Shown piece after piece: positions 30,920 to 38,125 of a DNA stretch of 64,000 nt. Numbering within the stretch: the first letter of the stretch is position 1; every line of letters starts with the position of its first letter. The position numbers and the translations under genes were made by a program. This stretch comes from Candidatus Doudnabacteria bacterium RIFCSPHIGHO2_02_FULL_42_25. GTDB lineage: Bacteria; Patescibacteria; Doudnabacteria; UBA920; O2-02-FULL-48-8. The notes beneath the pieces are model-generated. The model did not search any database, was not told where the DNA came from, and saw only the letters and a list, made by a program, of their open reading frames with translations. The stretch lies in contig MFEQ01000006.1 in the NCBI GenBank assembly GCA_001777665.1, positions 280,654-344,653 on the forward strand. Reading direction: 5' to 3'.

Positions 30920-33035
30920 CTTCTGGTTCCTCTACTGGTTCCTCTGGCAAAACTGCTGAATTCTGTTCCGGGTCTGTGCTTTCGATCGTTTCTGGCGCAG
31001 GCACTGACTCTGGTTCTGGCTCTGGCTGCGATTCCGGTTCGGATTGTGGTCCTGGTTCCGTTTCGGTTGACTCAACTTCTGGTTCTGGCTCAAGTTCCGT
31101 TACCACAGACATTGCCGGCTCTGAATACTCGGGTTCGGAATTTTCATAAACAATCGGATCAGTAAGCCTAAGATTGGTTGAGAAAAATTCCAAATTCGGG
31201 TCACCTGGGGTCGGATCTGGGTCAATCCAATTCGCAGTACCGTCTGGTACCCTAGAAAACGATTTGTTGTCCGGTACCGGGGAGTAAGTATATACTTTTT
31301 GATCAATTAAGATGCCCAGACCAATCGCGGCATTATAAAGTCTCACCGTATCTCCGCCACTATTATTCAGTTCAAAATCAGCATCGCCATCTCGATAGAC
31401 AACCAAGCGCTCTCCTGGATCAACTGTTGTCACCCCAGCTACCACATTGGCTGTGCTAATTATTAATTCATTAGCATCATTGTTGTCATAGAGAACATAA
31501 TTATTCACATCAATTGATGCGTTCGTGCCATTATACAATTCCACAAACTCACCATCAATGTCAGACCCGGTTGGATTGGGCAAAAATTCGTTGATTAAAA
31601 GTTGATTAAGCGTATCGATTTCTTCCCCACAAACAATTTGATCTGGCAACTCTCGATAATTCACTGTGACATTGCTTTCAAAATCTATCGCGGCATTAGT
31701 AGCTGATGTACCGTGTGTCGCAAATACGGCGAGAACAACTCGGTTAGCATTGATGTGGATATCACCGTTGGAAGCGTACAGCACAGCATCACCCAAATCA
31801 GAATTATCATTGGAAATTTCTATAGCTGCATTGTCACCAGCTTGCGCTGCTGCGGTAGAGATAAGCAAGAAAGCACCAGAACCATCGCCAGAGCCATTGC
31901 CCACAAAATTTACGTTATTATCGATGTCGATTGTGCCGTCAACGATGATCGTCACAAAATTATTACCAAGCGCTGGGTCTTGGGTAAGCGTTGTGTTTTG
32001 TTCTATAACCAAATTGCCGTGCACATAAACAGGGCCTGCAAAAGTTACAGAGTTACTGCCATTGAACACAAGGTTGCCCATAATTTCGGTTGGGCCTAAT
32101 TCAATCCCAGATGTGCCGTTGGGAAAAACAAAACTTCCATTGACTGTACCTCCGGCTTGCGCATTTGCTTGCCAGGTTGGAATTTGGACATCAGGCAACG
32201 TTGTGGTTGGTGCTCCTTGAGTAGTTGAACCACTGATTATATAGTTAGCAACTGATACTGCACCTGAGGCAGTAGCATTGCCATTGATGTTTCGGTTCGC
32301 GCCACCACCACTCGCGGTAATATCGTTATTCGATCGCAAATCTCCATTGATAATAATATTTGCAGAAGCTATAAAGTCATCATTCGTCGGATTATCCCCC
32401 GCTGCCAATACTGCTAAATTCGTTGGAAAAACCACATCTGTCGGTGGGCACAAAACATCGAAATCATAAACTTTGGTATTGATAATACTCTCGTGAGCCA
32501 ATCCATCTGCTCCATCACAGGCAATTGCTTTGATGACTGTATCAGAAGTGAGGGAAAGTTGAATCAATTCTGTTTTCAAATCACCCCCGCCATCTGCATC
32601 ATTTGGCTCACCACATACTGGGTCAGGAATAGTACTAGGGTTGAGTCCTGACCCATAAGTATAGAAGATATATGTCGCATCCGGATCATCATCGGTCATG
32701 ACCACATCCACAGTCCCAGCTAGCCCAGTACCCCCAATTAAACTATTGTTGTCCACCGCACCAGGTAGGGTCAGAATCGGAGGCTCTATAAAAGCAATTT
32801 CTGCGGTGACATTGATGATATGGGCTTCGTATGCTGATAAGAATGGAACAGCTGAAAGCATAATTACTAAAGTCATAGCAGTCATCTTGAATCCGCGTTT
32901 GAAAAGTGTGCCAAAGGAATTGGATGACGAGACAAAGTTACTCTGCGAAGTAGCTAAAATCCGCACGCGAACATTCCCCCGTTTCCGCGGTGGGATAATA
33001 TCGAAATTATTAATTGGATTGCTATGTTGAATCAT
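30909..33035 (-). CDS. Surface protein with SipW-type signal and lamin-tail domain
   Basis: The 708-aa protein has a long basic leader, a membrane helix and the AYEAHIINVTA motif common to the operon's exported proteins. A repetitive beta-rich region follows (IIINGDLRSNNDI, GNLVIEQNTTL). A lamin-tail domain lies at about 460-570 (LLINEFLPNPTGSDIDGEFV ... LVVYRDGDADFELNNSGGDT). The end is a Glu/Pro/Ser tail (EPEPEVESTETEP). Its ATG overlaps the SipW stop (ATGA). Lamin-tail domains in bacteria occur in secreted nucleases and surface proteins. Exact role unknown. Confidence 0.8.
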   Translation of the reverse strand: MIQHSNPINNFDIIPPRKRGNVRVRILATSQSNFVSSSNSFGTLFKRGFKMTAMTLVIMLSAVPFLSAYEAHIINVTAEIAFIEPPILTLPGAVDNNSLIGGTGLAGTVDVVMTDDDPDATYIFYTYGSGLNPSTIPDPVCGEPNDADGGGDLKTELIQLSLTSDTVIKAIACDGADGLAHESIINTKVYDFDVLCPPTDVVFPTNLAVLAAGDNPTNDDFIASANIIINGDLRSNNDITASGGGANRNINGNATASGAVSVANYIISGSTTQGAPTTTLPDVQIPTWQANAQAGGTVNGSFVFPNGTSGIELGPTEIMGNLVFNGSNSVTFAGPVYVHGNLVIEQNTTLTQDPALGNNFVTIIVDGTIDIDNNVNFVGNGSGDGSGAFLLISTAAAQAGDNAAIEISNDNSDLGDAVLYASNGDIHINANRVVLAVFATHGTSATNAAIDFESNVTVNYRELPDQIVCGEEIDTLNQLLINEFLPNPTGSDIDGEFVELYNGTNASIDVNNYVLYDNNDANELIISTANVVAGVTTVDPGERLVVYRDGDADFELNNSGGDTVRLYNAAIGLGILIDQKVYTYSPVPDNKSFSRVPDGTANWIDPDPTPGDPNLEFFSTNLRLTDPIVYENSEPEYSEPAMSVVTELEPEPEVESTETEPGPQSEPESQPEPEPESVPAPETIESTDPEQNSAVLPEEPVEEPEDAI

Positions 33036-33496
33036 GGCTTAAAAGTTCTGGCAATTACTCCGACAAAAGGTATCCGAAGTGGACTGTCCCCAATATATAC
33101 AGCGCGCCCAATCACCTGGTCTTCTGTGATCGGATTGTCTTTGCTGCTGTTGGCATCCCCTTTCGTAATTAATTTCCCATCTTTTTTCTCCACCAATCTG
33201 TGAATCGTAAATCCTCTGGAATTCTGATAAATAATTATTTGTCCCAATTCCACTTCACTGCCCGACACTCCTTTCATAAAAATCAAATCATTCGTTTTGA
33301 GTGCTGGCCACATCGATCCCGAAGTAATCGTGGCCATCGGGTAGTCTGTATGCAGTGCTTGCGATAGAATTTTCGGCGTGTAGTAAACTGCTGCTCCTAC
33401 AAATACAACATAAAGCAGCAATTTAACCAGCCGAATTGCTATTCGCGTGCCGAGTGATCTTTTTGGTTGTTCAATTGTTTCCACGGCTTCAATCAT
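33032..33496 (-). CDS. SipW-type signal peptidase I
   Basis: The 154-aa protein has a membrane helix at about 20-40, the catalytic Ser in ITSGSMWPAL, and GFTIHRLV with His where bacterial enzymes of the LepB type have Lys, followed by TKGDAN. The Ser/His pair marks the SipW (ER-type) subclass, which in Bacillus processes TasA and TapA. It is encoded within an operon of TasA-like proteins, which are its natural substrates. Short spacing (9 bp) to the upstream gene supports co-transcription. Confidence 0.92.
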   Translation of the reverse strand: MIEAVETIEQPKRSLGTRIAIRLVKLLLYVVFVGAAVYYTPKILSQALHTDYPMATITSGSMWPALKTNDLIFMKGVSGSEVELGQIIIYQNSRGFTIHRLVEKKDGKLITKGDANSSKDNPITEDQVIGRAVYIGDSPLRIPFVGVIARTFKP

Positions 33497-33505
33497 AGAA
33501 TTTAA

Positions 33506-33949
33506 CTACCAAATCTTAGGGATCTGAAAAACCCAAACTTTTCCTTTGTAATATTTGTACTCGGCACTATTTGGAATATGAACGTTGAACTCCAGCCGTT
33601 CAGTTTGACCAGGTTCGAGGGTAAAATAATTTTTATTGACTTTCATAAAATCCGAGATAGCTCCGAATTTCCAAACCATGACATAGGTTGCGGTATTTCC
33701 TTTACTTTCGAGTGTCACGGTCCTGACTGCACTCTTGTCTCTCGGCAAATCACCAAAGTCCAATCGCTCCCCTGTTGGGTTAACACCAATCTTGTCCTCT
33801 TCGATTACTTGAACCAGTGCCTCGTACTTTGCAGCGTTAAAAAACTGCACTGCTATAAACATCAGAACTAATACCAAAATTCCGTACAAGACCCAACGCA
33901 GCCAGGATTTTTTCGGCTTAGATTCTACATTAGTAATTTCTTGTTCCAT
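33506..33949 (-). CDS. Single-pass membrane protein with Ig-like domain
   Basis: The 147-aa protein has a cytoplasmic tail, a helix at about 18-40 (WVLYGILVLVLMFIAVQFF) and an extracytoplasmic beta domain (LDFGDLPRDKSAVRTVTLES ... FTLEPGQTERLEFNVHIP) resembling ASPM/SPD-2/Hydin-type Ig folds. It is placed between TasA-like genes and sipW, so it may be an accessory subunit for fibre assembly; that is inference. Confidence 0.7.
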   Translation of the reverse strand: MEQEITNVESKPKKSWLRWVLYGILVLVLMFIAVQFFNAAKYEALVQVIEEDKIGVNPTGERLDFGDLPRDKSAVRTVTLESKGNTATYVMVWKFGAISDFMKVNKNYFTLEPGQTERLEFNVHIPNSAEYKYYKGKVWVFQIPKIW

Positions 33950-34032
33950 AAAATTAATTAATTATTTCATCCCTCACTCCTCCCCGCCAAAAATTGACGG
34001 AGAGAGAGTGAAAGATCAAACTAGTTTAATCT

Positions 34033-35481
34033 TTACTCGGGGCAAACAGTCAAACCTACTAAGATGGCTTGCAAATCGTCGAAGTCAGTGGCAGCGAAGT
34101 AATGTGCTGCATTATCTGCAATATCAGTTTGCAAGAATGTAGCATCTACATCACCACCAACACCAACTACGAAAATTTCCACTCCAGCTAATCGTGCTGC
34201 ATCTGCTTCAGCAGCAGCTGCGGCTTTGGCTGTAGCTTCGTTGGTTGGCTGATTTGGATTACCATCAGTGATAACGACGATAATATCTTTCACAGCTGGC
34301 CGTTCATGCTCATGACCATTATTCAGTTCGGCGTTAGCCAAATCTAATCCTTCGAAAAGATTAGTTAAGCCGCCAGAGGTTAGAGCATTGATAGCAGTGT
34401 GGACATCAGCTTCAGTACCAGTTAGATGAAGATCCAAAGTTCCTGTGCTCGAAAAACTAGACTGTCCAACATGGACTCCAACTCCAGTCGGAGCCAGAGC
34501 AGTGGCGAATGCATTCGCAGCATTCTTGAGCGTGGTTAATTCACCAGCATCAATACTGCCACTTCGATCCAGGACCAACATCAGATCTATCTGTTCCTCA
34601 CAACCGATCTCGGTCAGAGAAATTCCAGTTACTTCAATCCACAAATCCGTGCCAAACACCAAGTGTTCTACCTCGGATGGCAATCGAAATTCTTCAGGTA
34701 CATGGAACCCTGGAGTATCGTCGTCAAGGTCATTTCCTTCATCATCAGCTTCTTGCGCACAATGATTAACGAAACATGGGACCTTGAGATCAATCGTCCA
34801 GTTATCAGCTATGTCCTGGGCTGATTTCGCCAATCTACCTACAGCTATAAACCCAGGATTCAAGATACTTACGTCCTCCCAGAAATAAGATTCATGGAAT
34901 GCTTCCACTGATTTATCATTATCAGTTTCAGACCCATCTTCAGTGGTTTCATGCTTGGATAGATAGTTGGCTAACGGAAGATAACAATATCTCCAATACT
35001 CATCCAACGGATTATAAGCTCCGTATGGAGAATTGAGAGGGAGATTATCTTCACAGTACTCCCAGGCCGGGCCCTCGAATCCCTCGATATCGAGTGAGCT
35101 ATATGGATCGCCAGGGAACGGATTCATATTCGAATCACATCCCTCCAGCGGTACGTCGCCCGCCACTTGGCGAGTTTCGCCACAAACCCATCCGCCTTTG
35201 ACTTTCGGCTTTTGCTTAATGACATACTCAACGTCATCCACACGATTTTCACCCTGGAATGAATCCGACAATTCCACTTGGATATCCCTAGTCAGATATT
35301 CTTGTGGGAACACGGTGCCGAATTCGAGCGGGCCTTCGCTGACCGAGAGTGCGTTTTCAATTCGAGCCGTGACGTTCACAATATGCGCTTCGAATGCTGA
35401 AAACGCTGCAGCACCAGCGATTATAACAACTGCTGTTATACCCCCTAACCCTATTTTCCTCAACCATTTAATGTTTTTCAT
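34033..35481 (-). CDS. TasA/camelysin-like protein with von Willebrand factor A domain
   Basis: The 482-aa protein begins with a SipW-type signal (helix then AAFSAFEAHIVNVTARIENA), the FGTVFPQEYL motif and the TasA-like beta domain (VDDVEYVIKQKPK). A C-terminal vWA domain at about 295-480 has a complete MIDAS metal site: LVLDRSGSID, the Thr in GGLTNL and VVITDGNPN. Such domains mediate metal-dependent adhesion. It is the second gene of the SipW operon. Confidence 0.88.
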   Translation of the reverse strand: MKNIKWLRKIGLGGITAVVIIAGAAAFSAFEAHIVNVTARIENALSVSEGPLEFGTVFPQEYLTRDIQVELSDSFQGENRVDDVEYVIKQKPKVKGGWVCGETRQVAGDVPLEGCDSNMNPFPGDPYSSLDIEGFEGPAWEYCEDNLPLNSPYGAYNPLDEYWRYCYLPLANYLSKHETTEDGSETDNDKSVEAFHESYFWEDVSILNPGFIAVGRLAKSAQDIADNWTIDLKVPCFVNHCAQEADDEGNDLDDDTPGFHVPEEFRLPSEVEHLVFGTDLWIEVTGISLTEIGCEEQIDLMLVLDRSGSIDAGELTTLKNAANAFATALAPTGVGVHVGQSSFSSTGTLDLHLTGTEADVHTAINALTSGGLTNLFEGLDLANAELNNGHEHERPAVKDIIVVITDGNPNQPTNEATAKAAAAAEADAARLAGVEIFVVGVGGDVDATFLQTDIADNAAHYFAATDFDDLQAILVGLTVCPE

Positions 35482-35505
35482 TTTAGGTTAGGTTAATAAG
35501 ATTTA

Positions 35506-36588
35506 TTATGGAACTTGTACTTCTTCTAGTACGTTAGTAATTGTACACGTTACTGCTCCACTACTGGCCAAAGGAAGGTTATCACAGTCTGCATTACCGT
35601 TTACGCTGTTACTATAAGTCGTAGTATAACCCGCTTCGGCATCTTCCACTACGCTGTAGCTACCTGCTGGAAGACTGATGTCATTGCTACCATCACCCTC
35701 AAAAGCTACGGATACACCACCGTTAACAGTAAAACTGAAATCGGCGAAATTCTGACCTGCCACAACTTTCGTCACAGTCAACGTTCCTGGTGGAGGTGGA
35801 GTTTCGCTTACACCATTAACTTCTATCCAGAGATTACAACCAAAAACTTTATGCTCATCAGCTGGATCAAGAACAAAATCAGCAGCAACCGCTCCCTGGT
35901 TATGTCTAGCGACGAAGTCTTCCCAATCTTGGGCTGAAAACCCTAAAAAAGTTGGTACAGCTAAGTCAATAATCCAATCATCAACCACATCTCCACCAAT
36001 CTTTGTGAGATGGCCATTTGTATCATTCCAAGTGACGACACCATTAGCGAATGTCCAAGGTGTATGGAAGGATGGAAGACTTTCATCATTTTGTGGGACA
36101 TTCCCATCTGGATCGCTTCCATCTTTGGAAATATATTCACAAAGTGAAGGAAGCAGACCCCAGGTTTCGTCTCCGACTAACACACGTGGTTCTGGACCAC
36201 AATCAATAATGAAGTCATCTGGATCATCAGTTTGTAGATTCGGCAAGATGTGTCCAGTGCCAGTTGGGCCAACGAGTACAGTTCCACCATTAGTTGTCAC
36301 ACCGCACTTTGGCTTTTGGCGAATGAAGTATGATACATCATCTACCCTATCCTCATCTAGAAACGATTGCGAGAGAGAGACTGCAAGTGGTTTCTCCAGA
36401 TGTTCTTGTGGGAACACTGTTCCAAAGTCGATGGCATCAACTGGAACATTCAATGCATTCTCGATTCGGGCTGTCACATTGATGATGTGTGCTTCGAAAG
36501 CTGAAAACGCTGCAGCGCCGGCGATGACAATGGCGAGAGTGCCTACTGCCAAGCCTGACTTCTTCAGCGCTTGTTTTAATTTAATCAT
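35506..36588 (-). CDS. TasA/camelysin-like protein with SpaA-type domain
   Basis: The 360-aa protein has the same N-terminal plan as its neighbour (signal helix, AAFSAFEAHIINVTARIENA, FGTVFPQEHL, VDDVSYFIRQKPK). It ends in a prealbumin-like SpaA domain (GTLTVTKVVAGQNFADFSFT ... AGSYSVVEDAEAGYTTTYSN ... TCTITNVL) like the one in the LPXTG protein. Relatives of TasA polymerise into extracellular fibres. It is the first gene of the operon, behind a leader of about 370 nt, with AAGGA before the ATG. Confidence 0.85.
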   Translation of the reverse strand: MIKLKQALKKSGLAVGTLAIVIAGAAAFSAFEAHIINVTARIENALNVPVDAIDFGTVFPQEHLEKPLAVSLSQSFLDEDRVDDVSYFIRQKPKCGVTTNGGTVLVGPTGTGHILPNLQTDDPDDFIIDCGPEPRVLVGDETWGLLPSLCEYISKDGSDPDGNVPQNDESLPSFHTPWTFANGVVTWNDTNGHLTKIGGDVVDDWIIDLAVPTFLGFSAQDWEDFVARHNQGAVAADFVLDPADEHKVFGCNLWIEVNGVSETPPPPGTLTVTKVVAGQNFADFSFTVNGGVSVAFEGDGSNDISLPAGSYSVVEDAEAGYTTTYSNSVNGNADCDNLPLASSGAVTCTITNVLEEVQVP

Positions 36589-36993
36589 TTACTTTTCCTT
36601 TTTTACCCCGTCAAATTTGGCTGGGTAAATTAATTTTTTTACTCTTTTTTCCTGCTTAAACCTCCAAATATTTTTCTAGATGGGGCGATTTTACGCCCCC
36701 AGATTGGAGCTAGAAACTAGTTCCGGCCCCATTTAGGGGGCCTAACGCAGGAGTTTTTGACACTCAACTACTCTTATAGAGTTCGACTTTTAATTAAGTG
36801 TAAATAAAAAATCCCAAAACAAATAAAAAATTGCTTAGGATTTTACATTTTTAAATTGGATGTTTTTTACGAAGCGATAAAAAAGCATATTTTAGACAAA
36901 CAAAAAGTCATCTACTTAAATTAGATTTCTCCTTTAGTAACTAGTGACTTTTGTCTTGGAGTTGAATTATATCAGTTGAATTGTTCAAGGCAA
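36589..36993 (-). promoter_or_regulatory. Promoter and long structured leader of the TasA-like operon
   Basis: On the minus strand TTGCCT (36988-36993) and TATAAT (36966-36971) are 16 bp apart, giving a leader of about 370 nt. It holds three consecutive hairpins, GGCCCC/GGGGCC (36725-36742), GGAACTAG/CTAGCTCC (36706-36724) and GGGGCG/CGCCCC (36682-36699), plus an upstream long-range pairing of AGACAAAAGTCA with TGACTT..TGTCT. It matches no riboswitch I know. Confidence 0.5.
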
Positions 36994-37102
36994 TTAAATT
37001 TATTTGGCCATAAATATCATACAAATTTCAAGCAATTTTAGTTGCATCTGATTGAGCTGTTTATAAGTTGTGATAAACAGTTTATAACGTGCGCATAAAT
37101 AA

Positions 37103-37126
37103 AAAGACCCGCTCGAGCAGGTCTTT
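37103..37126 (-). terminator. Terminator after the DUF5671-LCATF gene
   Basis: AAAGACC-GCTCGAGC-GGTCTTT hairpin with T run on the minus strand. Confidence 0.85.
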
Positions 37127-37139
37127 AAGAATCTTTTTT

Positions 37140-38081
37140 CTATCGAACTGGTGCGGTTTTTGGAGTGACTGGATAGAGTTGTGGATCAATCGTGCGATCG
37201 AAACAAACACGCCCTGCAGTATGACTCCAGTTGAAATTGGTGCCGTATGGATCGTAATAAGGTTGTGGGACTGACTTCCCTCGACTGTCGTCTTCTGAGG
37301 CGAGATTGAATGTCGCACAGAGATCAAAATTCAAAGCACCTTTGATATGATATTCGTAAGCTGCGTTTGTTTCAGGATCCGCAGGGGGGACAAATCCGGA
37401 AATTGAATCTTTCAAATTATCGAGAGAAGCAGGAAGTATGCCTTTCAACTGATAGTGACTAATGATTTGAGATTGGAGTTCTTGTAGATTCATGACGCGT
37501 CGTTCATCAAACCCTCTCTTGCGTTGTGTAGCTGGACTACCGGCTGCAACAAATCCACCGATGATCGCAGCCAGGACCACGACCGACATAATCCAGGCAA
37601 ATTCTTTGCTGTGTTCTGTTTTGCCATGCAATGCTCGGAGGTAATAAAAGAAAATCGCCGCTGAAACTGCCAAAACGACTAAAACTTTCAGGACGAATCG
37701 AGCAGTCAGTTCTCCGCCAAAAAAACTGTTGAACAGAGTGGCCACATCCACGATCGCCACGATCGCAGAAATAAACAGGGTCAGATAGCCGAGCCATTTG
37801 CGGATTTTGAGTTCGCTGTGTCCTGGTTCTTTGACTATGTCTTTGTGGATCAACCACATCAGGAATATATATACTGGGAAGCTGACGAACAAAATCGAAG
37901 CTGACCAGCGAATAGATTCGTTCAAACCATAACTGTACGAAAGCTGATCCGGTAGCCAAGCATTTACTAACTGAAATACGAGCACAATAAAGCTTACCGC
38001 ACTCATATATAGAGTGACGATCGCTAGAAGATGATAGAACACATCTTTCGGCGTCGTGGCTGAAGTATTATTTGATGCCAT
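37140..38081 (-). CDS. DUF5671 membrane domain fused to LCATF domain
   Basis: The 313-aa protein has a membrane region of four or five helices (about 15-160) of the DUF5671 type, a further helix (WIMSVVVLAAIIGGFVAAGS), then the extracytoplasmic domain with GSPATQRKRGFDERRV, LPASLDNLKD, DPETNAAYEY, DLCATF and a second Cys in RVCFDRTI. The two parts occur as separate neighbouring genes at 15759-17985, so the fusion links them functionally. Role unknown. Confidence 0.78.
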   Translation of the reverse strand: MASNNTSATTPKDVFYHLLAIVTLYMSAVSFIVLVFQLVNAWLPDQLSYSYGLNESIRWSASILFVSFPVYIFLMWLIHKDIVKEPGHSELKIRKWLGYLTLFISAIVAIVDVATLFNSFFGGELTARFVLKVLVVLAVSAAIFFYYLRALHGKTEHSKEFAWIMSVVVLAAIIGGFVAAGSPATQRKRGFDERRVMNLQELQSQIISHYQLKGILPASLDNLKDSISGFVPPADPETNAAYEYHIKGALNFDLCATFNLASEDDSRGKSVPQPYYDPYGTNFNWSHTAGRVCFDRTIDPQLYPVTPKTAPVR

Positions 38082-38125
38082 AAATTTTGGTTAATTCGTT
38101 ACTTTTAGTATACCAGAAAACCAAC

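Noticed and set aside
36681..36742. c-di-GMP or other known riboswitch in the fibre-operon leader
   Set aside because: The hairpins do not show the conserved junction bases of any class I know.
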